Assembly: GCF_029395675.1 (NCBI RefSeq)
Contig: NZ_CP115184.1
Coordinates: 744,001-808,000 of the forward strand
DNA: 64,000 nucleotides
Direction of reading: 5' to 3'
Source: Janibacter cremeus
GTDB lineage: Bacteria; Actinomycetota; Actinomycetes; Actinomycetales; Dermatophilaceae
Within the stretch, counting starts at the first letter, position 1, and the number at the start of each line of letters is the position of its first letter. A program made the position numbers and the translations under genes. The notes below the pieces were generated by a model. That model was given only the letters and a program-made list of their open reading frames with translations. It was not told the origin of the DNA and made no database searches. Positions 8,641 through 16,889 of the stretch are shown piece by piece.

Positions 8641-9828
8641 ATGAGCGCACCGCAGACCCCCACCTCCCTGTTCGGCATCGACACGCTGCTCACGGAGGAG
8701 GAGCGCGCCATGCAGCAGACCGTGGCCCGCTACTGCACCGACCGGCTCCGGCCCCACCTCGCCGCCTGGTACGAGGAGGGGAGCCTGCCGGCGCGGGAGC
8801 TCGCCCGGGAGCTCGGCGACCTCGGGGTGCTCGGCATGCACCTGGAGGGGTACGGCTGCGCCGGCACCAGCGCCACGGCCTACGGCCTCGCGTGCCTGGA
8901 GCTGGAGGCGGCCGACTCCGGTCTGCGCAGCCTGGTGTCGGTGCAGGGGTCGCTCGCGATGTTCGCCATCCACCGCTGGGGGAGCGAGGAGCAGAAGCAA
9001 GAGTGGCTGCCGCGGATGGCCGCGGGCGAGGCCATCGGGTGCTTCGGGCTGACCGAGCCGGACTTCGGCTCCGACCCCGGCGGCATGCGCACGCGCGCGG
9101 TGCGCGACGGTGACGACTGGCTCCTCAACGGCACCAAGATGTGGATCACCAACTCCCCGATCGCCGATGTGGCCGTGGTCTGGGCCAACACCGACGAGGG
9201 GGAGGGCTCGCGCGGCATCCGCGGATTCGTCGTCCCGACCGACACCCCCGGATTCTCGGCGCCCGAGATCACCAAGAAGCTCTCCCTGCGCGCCTCGATC
9301 ACCGGTGAGATCGTCCTGCAGGACGTGCGGCTGCCCGCCTCGGCGATGCTGCCCGAGGCGGCCGGGCTCTCCGGCCCCCTGTCCTGCCTCAACGAGGCCC
9401 GCTTCGGGATCATCTTCGGCGCGGTCGGGGCGGCTCGCGACTGCATCGACACGGCCCTGTCCTACGTGGGGGACCGCGAGATCTTCGGCAAGCCCCTCGC
9501 GGCCTACCAGCTGACCCAGGCCAAGCTCGCCGACATGACCCTCGAGCTCGGCAAGGCCATGCTCCTGGCGATCCAGCTCGGCCGGATGAAGGACGCCGGG
9601 ACCATCCGCCCCGAGCAGGTGAGCCTGGGCAAACTGAACAACGTCCGCGAGGCCATCGCCATCGCGCGCGAGAGCCGGACCCTGCTGGGCGCCAACGGGA
9701 TCACCCTCGAGTACCCCGTCCTGCGGCACGCCAACAACCTCGAGTCCGTGCTCACCTACGAGGGCACCTCCGAGGTGCACCAGCTGACGATCGGCAAGGC
9801 GCTGACGGGGGAGGCGGCGTTCCGCTGA
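8641..9828 (+). CDS. gcdH: glutaryl-CoA dehydrogenase
   Basis: An acyl-CoA dehydrogenase of 395 residues that oxidises and decarboxylates glutaryl-CoA to crotonyl-CoA with FAD. Several blocks match the GCDH subfamily rather than generic acyl-CoA dehydrogenases: SLVSVQGSLAMFAI, GCFGLTEPDFGSDPGGM, MWITNSPIADVAVVWA, and the C-terminal TYEGTSEVHQLTIG, which carries the catalytic Glu. The ATG at 8641 is chosen because GGAG lies six bases upstream; an ATG at 8620 would add seven residues. It is divergent from a TetR gene. Electrons normally pass to ETF. With lhgO nearby it points to glutarate/lysine-type C5 dicarboxylate degradation. Confidence 0.9.
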   Translation: MSAPQTPTSLFGIDTLLTEEERAMQQTVARYCTDRLRPHLAAWYEEGSLPARELARELGDLGVLGMHLEGYGCAGTSATAYGLACLELEAADSGLRSLVSVQGSLAMFAIHRWGSEEQKQEWLPRMAAGEAIGCFGLTEPDFGSDPGGMRTRAVRDGDDWLLNGTKMWITNSPIADVAVVWANTDEGEGSRGIRGFVVPTDTPGFSAPEITKKLSLRASITGEIVLQDVRLPASAMLPEAAGLSGPLSCLNEARFGIIFGAVGAARDCIDTALSYVGDREIFGKPLAAYQLTQAKLADMTLELGKAMLLAIQLGRMKDAGTIRPEQVSLGKLNNVREAIAIARESRTLLGANGITLEYPVLRHANNLESVLTYEGTSEVHQLTIGKALTGEAAFR

Positions 9829-9934
9829 GCAGCCGGTCGGGGTCGGTTCACGTCAGCGATGGACTCCACCACCGCGGCCGGTAGCGGACCACGACTGCGA
9901 CATCCGGTGTGGCGCCCCTCCCGCACATCGCTGT

Positions 9935-9968
9935 GATTACGCTGTAAAGTCCCGCTTACGATGTAATC
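9935..9968. repeat. inverted repeat upstream of the TraR/DksA-like gene
   Basis: GATTAC (9935-9940) and GTAATC (9963-9968) flank a stretch containing TAAAGT, a possible -10 hexamer. It lies 40-70 bases before the downstream start. It could be a regulatory site or weak hairpin; no family can be named. Confidence 0.3.
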
Positions 9969-10004
9969 GCCGGCGCAGGGTGCGTCCGGCTCGAAGGGGT
10001 AGTG

Positions 10005-10433
10005 ATGACGCAGACGTGGACCGAGAAGACGCCGGCAGAGGCCCCGGTGAAGGTGACGGCGGAGGACTCGTCGTGGACCGAGGCAGAGCTGAGGCAGGTG
10101 CGGGCGGACCTGACGGCCGAGGTGGATCGGTTGAGCGAGGAGATCGCGGTGATCGAGGCCGAGATCAGTGGGGTCGTGGAGGACCCGATCGGCGCCGACG
10201 GTCGCGACGAGGCGGATGTGGGGGGCAAGCTCGCCGAGCGGGAGCATGAGGTCAACCTGCTCGAGGGGGCCCGTGCGGGTCTGGCGCAGAACATGGCTGC
10301 CCTCGAGCGTCTGGACGCGGGAACCTACGGCACGTGCGAGTCCTGCGGTGAGCCGATCGGGAAGCTGCGTCTGCAGGCCTTCCAGCGCGCAACCCTGTGC
10401 GTGTCGTGCAAGAGGGCGCAGGAGAAGCGCTGA
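10005..10433 (+). CDS. TraR/DksA family zinc-finger protein
   Basis: A 142-residue protein with a long alpha-helical hairpin (about residues 25-100, rich in Glu/Ala/Leu) followed by a C4 zinc finger CESC...CVSC at residues 112-136, the DksA/TraR fold. Such proteins insert the coiled coil into the RNA polymerase secondary channel; actinobacterial members such as CarD-independent DksA-like proteins are less well studied. GAAGGGG precedes the ATG by five bases; a GTG three bases upstream is an alternative. It stands alone as a single gene. The effect on transcription is inferred from the family. Confidence 0.87.
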   Translation: MTQTWTEKTPAEAPVKVTAEDSSWTEAELRQVRADLTAEVDRLSEEIAVIEAEISGVVEDPIGADGRDEADVGGKLAEREHEVNLLEGARAGLAQNMAALERLDAGTYGTCESCGEPIGKLRLQAFQRATLCVSCKRAQEKR

Positions 10434-10588
10434 CGCTCCTCCGGCCGGGCGCAGACGTGGCGACCAGCCCCGGGCGGGTTCACGCGTCGGGGTGACTCGC
10501 CGCGGGACCGCGCCGACCCGTCCCGGGCGCGTCCTCCGTTGCAGGGCCTAGGATGCGCTGCGACGACGTTGACGGAGAGGACCTGCGG

Positions 10589-11278
10589 ATGACTACTTCC
10601 CCAGAGTCGACCGGGTCACGCACCCGCCTGGATCGGGAGCGAGTGGTCCACGGCGCGATCGAGGTGATCGCTGCCCACGGAGTCGATGGCCTGACCATGC
10701 GTCGAGTCGGTCAGGAGCTCGGCGTCGAGGCCATGGCCCTCTACCGATACGTCTCGGGGCGGGACGAGTTGCTCGAGGCAGTCGTCGACGCCCTCCTGGG
10801 CGGGATCACCACCAAGGTCGAGGCGCAGGGTTTCGACTCGTGGCAGGGGTACCTGCAGGCCTTGGCCCATGAGGTGCGGGGCGTGGCCCTGACCCATCCG
10901 GCGGCCTTCCCGCTCGCCGCGACCCGGCACCCCGAGGCGCCGTGGCTTCGCCCTCCGCTGCGGAGCATCGCCGTGGTCGAGCACTTCCTCGCGACGCTGA
11001 CCGGGGCGGGCTTCGATGACACGGCCGCCGTGGACGCCTACAAGTTGTTCACCACATTCCTCATCGGGTCCTTGCTGCTGGAGGTTGCCGCCCACGGCAG
11101 CGACATCGCCGGCGTGGGCCAGGCGGGGAAGGGGGGCGCGCCCGCCACTCTCAGCGGGGAGCTGGAGGACGCGCCCCACGTGCGACGAACTCAGCAACGG
11201 CTGAGCAAGGACACGAGCAAGCAGGAGTTCGAGGTCGGTCTGGAGGCCCTGATCGACCGCATCGAACGTTCTTTCTGA
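10589..11278 (+). CDS. TetR/AcrR family transcriptional regulator
   Basis: A 229-residue TetR-family regulator with an N-terminal helix-turn-helix (LTMRRVGQELGVEAMALYRYV, about residues 32-52) and a C-terminal TetR_C-like helical domain. The ATG at 10589 is supported by GGAGAGG eight bases upstream. No gene is divergent from it. A perfect-arm palindrome, CTTGTAA-GT-TTACAAG, lies 83 bases after its stop and may be its operator, controlling the small gene that follows. Target and ligand are unknown. Confidence 0.9.
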   Translation: MTTSPESTGSRTRLDRERVVHGAIEVIAAHGVDGLTMRRVGQELGVEAMALYRYVSGRDELLEAVVDALLGGITTKVEAQGFDSWQGYLQALAHEVRGVALTHPAAFPLAATRHPEAPWLRPPLRSIAVVEHFLATLTGAGFDDTAAVDAYKLFTTFLIGSLLLEVAAHGSDIAGVGQAGKGGAPATLSGELEDAPHVRRTQQRLSKDTSKQEFEVGLEALIDRIERSF

Positions 11279-11360
11279 GCGCCCTCTGGCGCGTCCACCG
11301 CACCACGCCATCGGTCGCGTGCGGAGCGCGTCGGACAGTGGTTGCCGGGGCCCGTTTTCG

Positions 11361-11376
11361 CTTGTAAGTTTACAAG
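11361..11376. promoter_or_regulatory. palindromic operator candidate CTTGTAA-N2-TTACAAG
   Basis: Seven-base perfect arms with a two-base spacer form a 16-base palindrome that overlaps a GATAAT -10-like box (11375-11380). The AT-rich site stands out in GC-rich surroundings, and TetR proteins commonly bind palindromes of this size. It lies between the TetR gene and the 60-residue ORF. Confidence 0.5.
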
Positions 11377-11452
11377 ATAATCCGCGACTCGTCGGTGAGG
11401 GGTACGACCGCCCTGCGAGCCCGTGCGGAGGCGGAGCGAAGCGGAGGCCAGC

Positions 11453-11635
11453 ATGACCGAGGACCAGCCCAGCGACATGGCAATGCCAGCGGATCCGGCC
11501 GTCGAGCGCTGCAAGGAGAACGCTCGCCGGCTCCAGCTCCTGCGGGAGCGGCTCGCCGCCGAGCGGTCCGAGGACGGGCCCGATAAGCGCGTCGATGACC
11601 GCGTCGTCGCGGCTGAGGGCGTCGCGCCTGCCTAG
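11453..11635 (+). CDS. small hypothetical protein (60 aa)
   Basis: A short ORF with a good ribosome binding site (GGAGG five bases before the ATG). The protein is charged and hydrophilic, with a predicted helical middle (RCKENARRLQLLRERLAAER) and no membrane segment or known domain. It lies downstream of a TetR gene and of a palindrome overlapping a -10-like box, and is followed by a GC-rich hairpin at 11652-11668. Coding is plausible from the RBS and context, but I recognise no family. Confidence 0.45.
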   Translation: MTEDQPSDMAMPADPAVERCKENARRLQLLRERLAAERSEDGPDKRVDDRVVAAEGVAPA

Positions 11636-11651
11636 TTCCTCGGTGTCGGGT

Positions 11652-11668
11652 GGTGGCGGGGCGCCACC
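11652..11668 (+). terminator. GC-rich hairpin after the 60-aa ORF
   Basis: GGTGGCG-GGG-CGCCACC forms a perfect 7-bp stem with a three-base loop, seventeen bases after the ORF stop. There is no U-tract, so termination efficiency is uncertain. Confidence 0.4.
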
Positions 11669-11697
11669 GTGAGATGGGTGCCGAGTGAGCAAAGATG

Positions 11698-11746
11698 CGC
11701 ACGGGGTGGCAATTTGGCTCCGCCTGGGGGATCATTTCCCCGTGCG
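11698..11746 (+). promoter_or_regulatory. structured leader upstream of the SpoIID/SLH gene
   Basis: A 9-bp perfect stem, CGCACGGGG/CCCCGTGCG, encloses about 31 bases that include a second possible hairpin (GGGGGATCATTTCCCC). It lies 120 bases before the chosen start. Cell-wall enzymes in actinobacteria often have riboswitch leaders, but I could not match the c-di-AMP (ydaO) or c-di-GMP consensus, so this stays an unassigned structured region. Confidence 0.35.
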
Positions 11747-11867
11747 GGGGAGGCCGGGTGCGCTCGCCCCTCGGATCCGCGCTGTTGTGGGGTTCCTGCT
11801 GTGGCCGCCGGCTGGCGGCATCTCCTTGTCGTCTGCTGCGCATCTGGCGCGCGAAGGTTGGTCTGTT

Positions 11868-13646
11868 GTGGGTGTTCGATCCGTGCGGGTGGCCGGTGTC
11901 GCTGCCGTGTTGGCGGGGTTGGTGCTCGGAGGCGGGGCGGTGCCCGTCCAGGCCGCCCAGGCCGCCCCTGCCACCCAAACCGCCTCGGGCCCTACGTGGA
12001 CTTTCTCCGGTAAGGGGTTCGGCCACGGCGTGGGGATGTCGCAGTACGGCGCGAAGGCGCTGGCTGATGACGGCTCGAGCGCCGCGCAGATCCTGAAGTA
12101 CTACTACCAGGGCATCACCGTCGACCGGGTGCGCGACGACCAGACGGTGCACGTCAACGTCGCCGCTTCTCGGTCGTCGGTGACGCTGCGGACCACTGCG
12201 ACAGGTTCCGGCGGCGGCTCCTTCACGATCACGGTCGGTGACAGGACCCTGAAGGCGTCGACGAGCTCGGTCGTGACGGTGGAGCGGTCTGATTCGCGGG
12301 TGAAGGTGTCGCGCACGAACGGCACGAAGACCGTGAAGGCCACCGGCCCGTCGGCGGAGATCGTCTTCGACGACGACAGGACGCTGTTGTCGATCGAGGA
12401 CAAGAGCTACCTGTCGGGGTCGGCGCAGGTGGTGCCCGCTTCGAGCGGCGGTGTGCACGCGGTGATGAAGGTGCGCCTGCACGACGAGTACCTGGACAAC
12501 GTCAAGGAGATGCCCTGGTCGTGGCCGGCGGCGGCGCTGCAGGCGCAGGCGGCAGCAGCGCGTGGTTACGCGCTGCGCAAGGTCAACCGCGGCATCCGCT
12601 CGGTTTGTGAGTGCCACGTCTATGACGGCACCAGCGACCAGGTGTTCGGCAGCCACCCGAGCGGCGCGGGCGCGGCCGGGTGGGACCGGTGGAAGGCAGC
12701 CGTGCGGGCCAATGGGACGAGCACCGCGGGGATGGTCCCGCGGTACGGGGGCGCCCTGATCGATGCGGTGTACTCCTCCAGCAGCGGTGGCCGCACGCAG
12801 GACAGCGAAGACGTGTGGGGTGGCTACGTACCGTACCTGCGCTCGGTCGACGACCCGTACTCGCTGCGGGCGGAGAACCCACGCAGGTCGTGGAGCATCG
12901 ATGTCCCGGGGGCGAGGGTCGACGAGGCGTTCGGGCTGGGGGACGTCGTGCAACTGGAGATCACGCGCCGGACCACTGGTGACGGCGTCGCCGAGGTGGT
13001 CGCGACGTCGATCACAGGCAAGCGGGCGTCGCTGACGGGTGAGCAGATGCGGCGTCAGCTCGGCCTGTGGAGCACCTACGTGGCCTCCCCGATCACGGCG
13101 ACCAACCTGTGGCCCTTCCCGGACGTGACCCCGAAGACCACCGCCTTCACGACGGAGATCGCCTGGCTGAAGGACGAGGGGATCACGACCGGCTACCCCG
13201 ACGGGACCTTCGGCCCGAAGGACAACATCTCGCGCGAGGCCATGGCCGCCTTCCTGTACCGGGCGGCGGGCAGGCCACCGGTGCAGAGTGCACCCGACTT
13301 CACGGACGTCAACTCCTCGAGCGCGTTCGCCAAGGAGATCGCCTGGCTGCAGGACGAGCGCATCACCACGGGGTATGCCGATGGCACGTTCGGTCCGAAG
13401 AGGAGGATCACCCGTGAGGCGATGGCGGCCTTCATGACGCGGTTCCTGCTGGACAGGCGCCCGCCCGACGCCACCGCTCCCTACGCGTTCACCGACATCG
13501 CCGGGACCCAGTTCGAGGACCACATCGCCTGGATCGCGGATCGGGGCCTGACCACGGGCCACTCCGACGGGACGTTCCGCCCGAAGAGCAAGATCACCCG
13601 CGAGGCCATGGCGGCGTTCCTGTACCGCTCGCGGGGCATGCTGTAG
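11868..13646 (+). CDS. secreted SpoIID/LytB-domain protein with three SLH repeats
   Basis: About 592 residues. A signal peptide at the N-terminus (RVAGVAAVLAGLVLGGGAV, then an Ala/Gln-rich cleavage zone) precedes GHGVGMSQYGAKALA and the SpoIID/LytB core (KEMPWSWPAAALQAQAAAAR, about residues 205-224), known from the sporulation transglycosylase SpoIID and from amidase modifier LytB. Three C-terminal S-layer-homology repeats follow, each with TTG-DGTF-PK-(I/N)-REAMAAF. SLH repeats bind secondary wall polymers, so the protein is probably anchored at the cell surface and acts on or regulates peptidoglycan. The GTG at 11868 places the signal peptide correctly; a GTG 61 codons upstream lacks an RBS. 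Confidence 0.85.
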   Translation: MGVRSVRVAGVAAVLAGLVLGGGAVPVQAAQAAPATQTASGPTWTFSGKGFGHGVGMSQYGAKALADDGSSAAQILKYYYQGITVDRVRDDQTVHVNVAASRSSVTLRTTATGSGGGSFTITVGDRTLKASTSSVVTVERSDSRVKVSRTNGTKTVKATGPSAEIVFDDDRTLLSIEDKSYLSGSAQVVPASSGGVHAVMKVRLHDEYLDNVKEMPWSWPAAALQAQAAAARGYALRKVNRGIRSVCECHVYDGTSDQVFGSHPSGAGAAGWDRWKAAVRANGTSTAGMVPRYGGALIDAVYSSSSGGRTQDSEDVWGGYVPYLRSVDDPYSLRAENPRRSWSIDVPGARVDEAFGLGDVVQLEITRRTTGDGVAEVVATSITGKRASLTGEQMRRQLGLWSTYVASPITATNLWPFPDVTPKTTAFTTEIAWLKDEGITTGYPDGTFGPKDNISREAMAAFLYRAAGRPPVQSAPDFTDVNSSSAFAKEIAWLQDERITTGYADGTFGPKRRITREAMAAFMTRFLLDRRPPDATAPYAFTDIAGTQFEDHIAWIADRGLTTGHSDGTFRPKSKITREAMAAFLYRSRGML

Positions 13647-13670
13647 TCGACCGGCTCGTGTCGCCGGGCC

Positions 13671-15257
13671 TCAGCCCCCGGTGGTGATGTCGTCGACGAG
13701 CAGTGCGACGTGGAGCGAGGAGCGCACGTCCGGGTCGTCCAGGTCGAGGCCGAGCACCTGCTCGGCCCTGGCCAGGCGGTCGTAGAAGACCGGACGGGAC
13801 AGGTGGATGCTGCCGGCGGCTGCCGACTTGCTGGTGGGGTGCAGCAGCAGCGCGCGTACTGCCTCCAGCAGCTGGGCATCGTGCTCGGTGTCGTGCCGGC
13901 GCAGCGGCTCGAGCTCACGCTCGCTGAAGAGGCGGACGCGGTCGTCGGAGGCCAGGAGGGCGAGCAGCCCGCGCAGGTGGACGTCCTCGAGCCGGTGCAC
14001 CCGCTGGCCGTCGCTGGCGCGCACCGACTCCACCACGTGCTGTGCCTCGCGCAGGGTCCTGTCGATGTCCGCGACGCGCAGGGCCGGCCGTCCGGCGCCC
14101 ACGAGGGCGCGGTGGCGGCGGCACACGTGGGCGGCGAGGTCGTCGACGACCCGATCGACGTCCGCGGTGGGCGTGAGGGACAGCAGCGCGCGCACGTCGC
14201 CCTCGACGTCGCAGACCAGCGCGGGCACCCGCGCCTCCTGCGCCGCGTGCACGGTGGCGGCGATCACCTCGTCCACCCGGCCGGTGCGCCCGGTGCTCCC
14301 GGTCGGTCGCTCCACGAGCGGGCGAAGGGAGAGCCCCACCAGGGTCCTCCCGGCACCGGGCAGCCCGGCCAGCTCGCTCCGGCGCAGCAGGTCGGGGTCG
14401 TTCGGGTCGGCGAGCAGGCCGACGATCAGCTCGTGGTGGGTGCGACGCACGGCACCGTCCCGCTGTCGGTCGTGCAGGCGGTGCAGGGCCAGAGCGGCGG
14501 CCGCCCGCTCGGCCATGGCGATCATCCCCTCCGAGGGGGGTGTGGCGAGGTGGACGATGAGACGCCCCCAGCCCCGCTCCCTTCGCCCGATGCGGGTGAC
14601 CAGCCACCCGTTGTCCTCGTCCCAGGTGGTGCGGCCCTCCAGCCGCACCACGGCCGAGCGCGCCGACCAGTCCGCCAGCTCGCCACCGATGTCCTCCGGT
14701 CCGGAGCGGTAGTCCAGCACCTGGTGCTGCTCGCCCTCGATGACCACCGCTGCACCGGAGAGCCGTTGGACGGCCTCGAGGATCGCCTCCGGTCCGGCCT
14801 CGGCGATGCTCAGGCTGGTGAAGGTCTCGTGCACCCGCTGGGCCCGTCGCAGCTCGGCGAGCTGCTCGGCCAGGATGCGCTCACCGATGGCCTGGGTGAC
14901 GGCGGCGAACCCCACCTCCCGGGAGACCGCGACCAGCGGCAGGCCGAGCTCGTCACAGCCGGCCACCAGCGCCGGCGGCAGCTCCTGCCAGCGCCGACCG
15001 AGCTCGATGACCACACCGGCCGCCCGGATGTCCTGCAGGCTGGTGGCGAAGGCCCGCAGCTCGCCGGCCGTGTCGGGCATCGCGATCCCGGTGCTCAGGA
15101 GCAGATCGCCCTCCCGCAGGAGCGAGGCGATGTCGACCAGCTCCGCGGCGTGCGCCCACCGCACGTCGCGGCCCAGGCCGGCGTGACCGGCCACCACGCG
15201 CGCGCCGGAGCGACGCAGCACCGGCATGCCGACGACGTCCGCGACGGTGACGGCCAT
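13671..15257 (-). CDS. PucR family transcriptional regulator
   Basis: A 528-residue regulator with the N-terminal PucR domain (about 1-125), a central GGDEF-like/CdaR-type region, and the C-terminal PucR helix-turn-helix (LLLHPTSKSAAAGSIHLSRP, about 475-494) followed by RLARAEQVLGLDLDDPD, which is diagnostic of the family. PucR-type activators control purine, GABA and polyamine catabolism in Gram-positive bacteria. It is divergent from the aminotransferase that opens the polyamine locus, so it is the likely local activator. The ATG at 15257 gives the expected N-terminus. Confidence 0.93.
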   Translation of the reverse strand: MAVTVADVVGMPVLRRSGARVVAGHAGLGRDVRWAHAAELVDIASLLREGDLLLSTGIAMPDTAGELRAFATSLQDIRAAGVVIELGRRWQELPPALVAGCDELGLPLVAVSREVGFAAVTQAIGERILAEQLAELRRAQRVHETFTSLSIAEAGPEAILEAVQRLSGAAVVIEGEQHQVLDYRSGPEDIGGELADWSARSAVVRLEGRTTWDEDNGWLVTRIGRRERGWGRLIVHLATPPSEGMIAMAERAAAALALHRLHDRQRDGAVRRTHHELIVGLLADPNDPDLLRRSELAGLPGAGRTLVGLSLRPLVERPTGSTGRTGRVDEVIAATVHAAQEARVPALVCDVEGDVRALLSLTPTADVDRVVDDLAAHVCRRHRALVGAGRPALRVADIDRTLREAQHVVESVRASDGQRVHRLEDVHLRGLLALLASDDRVRLFSERELEPLRRHDTEHDAQLLEAVRALLLHPTSKSAAAGSIHLSRPVFYDRLARAEQVLGLDLDDPDVRSSLHVALLVDDITTGG

Positions 15258-15369
15258 GGGCTACCCCGACATTCTGTCGACATCAGTGCAGTGATCCTAC
15301 GAAATGGTGGGAGCAGTTGGGTGTGCGACGAGGACGATTGGGTGCAGATCGCAACGAAGGGATCCATCC
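15258..15369. promoter_or_regulatory. divergent promoter region between pucR and the aminotransferase
   Basis: The interval of 112 bases must hold both promoters. It contains the perfect palindrome TGTCGACA (15275-15282) and the imperfect dyad ATCAGTGCAGTGAT. Either could be a PucR site, but there is no consensus I can apply. Confidence 0.4.
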
Positions 15370-16707
15370 ATGTCGCAGACGACCGATGTCGACCGTGCCT
15401 ATGACCTGGACCGGGCGCACGTCTTCCACTCGTGGTCCGCCCAGGGCTCCCTCGACCCGATGGTCGTGAGCAGGGCGGAGGGCTCCCACGTCTGGGACGA
15501 CGGCGGCAACCGGTACCTCGACTTCACCTCGCAGCTGGTCTTCACCAACCTCGGCCACCAGCACCCCGCGATCGTCGCCGCGATCCGGGAGCAGGCCGAC
15601 ACGCTGTGCACGGTCGCGCCGCAACACGCCAACGCGGCGCGCTCCGAGGCGGCCAGGCTCATCGCCACGCACACCCCGGGCGACTTGAACCGGGTGTTCT
15701 TCACCAACGGGGGCGCGGACGCCAACGAGCACGCGATCCGGATGGCGCGGCTGCACACCGGTCGACAGAAGGTCCTCTCGACCTACCGCTCCTACCACGG
15801 AGGGACCCAGCTCGCAGTCAACGCGACCGGCGATCCCCGCCGGTGGCCCAACGACACGGCCTCCACCGGCACGGTGCACTTCTTCGGTCCCTACCTCTAC
15901 CGCAGTCCCTTCCACGCGGACACCGAGGAGCAGGAGTCGCAGCGGGCGCTGGCCCACCTCGAGCAGGTGATCACCCTCGAGGGGGCATCGACGATCGCGG
16001 CGGTCCTGCTGGAGTCCATCCCCGGCACCGCCGGGGTCATGCTGCCCCCGCCGGGGTACCTGCAGGGCGTGCGCGAGCTGTGCGACCGGCACGGCATCGT
16101 GCTGATCGCCGACGAGGTGATGGCCGGCTTCGGCCGGGCCGGTCGCTGGTTCGCCATCGAGCTCGGGGGAGTCGTACCGGACCTGCTGACCTTCGCGAAG
16201 GGGGTCAACTCCGGGTACGTCCCGATGGGCGGGGTTGCCATCAGCGACGAGATCCACGCGACCTTCACCGACCGGGTGTACCCGGGTGGGCTGACCTACT
16301 CCGGACACCCGCTGGCCTGCGCCGCGGCCGTGGCGACCATCCGGGCCATGGAGGAGGGCCGCGTCGTGGAGCACGCGGCCGCCCTGGGTCGGGAGGTCTT
16401 CGGGCCCGAGCTGCAGGGTCTGGCGGAGAAGCACGAGTGGATCGGCGAGGTGCGCGGCACCGGTGTCTTCTGGGCCCTGGAGCTGGTCCGCGATCGCGGC
16501 ACGCGCGAGCCGCTGGCCCCGTACGCCGGGGACAGCCCGGAGATAGGCGCGATCCTCGCCGCCTGCAGGCGAAGGGGGTTGCTGCCGCTGGTCAGCAACA
16601 ACCGGATCCACCTCGTCCCGCCGCTGACCTCCACGAGCGAGGAGGTCCGGGAAGGGATCCGCATCCTCGACACGGCGCTGGGGGAGGCCCACGGTGAGTT
16701 CATGTGA
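15370..16707 (+). CDS. class III PLP-dependent aminotransferase (probable polyamine aminotransferase)
   Basis: A 445-residue omega-aminotransferase. PLP-binding features are FFTNGGADANEHAIRMAR, IADEVMAGFGR (Asp contacting the pyridine nitrogen) and FAKGVNSGYVPMGG, which carries the Schiff-base Lys. Sequence style resembles taurine-pyruvate, putrescine and other omega-amine aminotransferases. Its position next to aminobutyraldehyde dehydrogenase and a spermidine/putrescine importer argues for putrescine or a related diamine as amino donor. The ATG at 15370 has GAAGGG upstream. Exact substrate is inferred from context only. Confidence 0.88.
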   Translation: MSQTTDVDRAYDLDRAHVFHSWSAQGSLDPMVVSRAEGSHVWDDGGNRYLDFTSQLVFTNLGHQHPAIVAAIREQADTLCTVAPQHANAARSEAARLIATHTPGDLNRVFFTNGGADANEHAIRMARLHTGRQKVLSTYRSYHGGTQLAVNATGDPRRWPNDTASTGTVHFFGPYLYRSPFHADTEEQESQRALAHLEQVITLEGASTIAAVLLESIPGTAGVMLPPPGYLQGVRELCDRHGIVLIADEVMAGFGRAGRWFAIELGGVVPDLLTFAKGVNSGYVPMGGVAISDEIHATFTDRVYPGGLTYSGHPLACAAAVATIRAMEEGRVVEHAAALGREVFGPELQGLAEKHEWIGEVRGTGVFWALELVRDRGTREPLAPYAGDSPEIGAILAACRRRGLLPLVSNNRIHLVPPLTSTSEEVREGIRILDTALGEAHGEFM

Positions 16708-16889
16708 GCCGACGGGCCACCTCCCGCCCACTCCCGCGACCCGCGCCGCGGGCGACCGCGCGGGTGTCGATTACGAATTCGCTTGCTCGGTGAGATGGAT
16801 GCCACGGAATCCCTTGTGCAGTGGGTCACGCTCTGTAAAAATCATGCGTCAAGCAGGCCGACGGCCACGGATCGGGGAAGGAGTCCAGG

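Noticed and set aside
11636-11867. c-di-AMP (ydaO) or c-di-GMP riboswitch before the SpoIID gene
   Set aside because: The conserved core sequences of neither class could be found; only generic stems are present.
11685-11867. N-terminal extension of the SpoIID/SLH protein from a GTG at 11685
   Set aside because: It would bury the signal peptide about 65 residues inside the protein and has no RBS.
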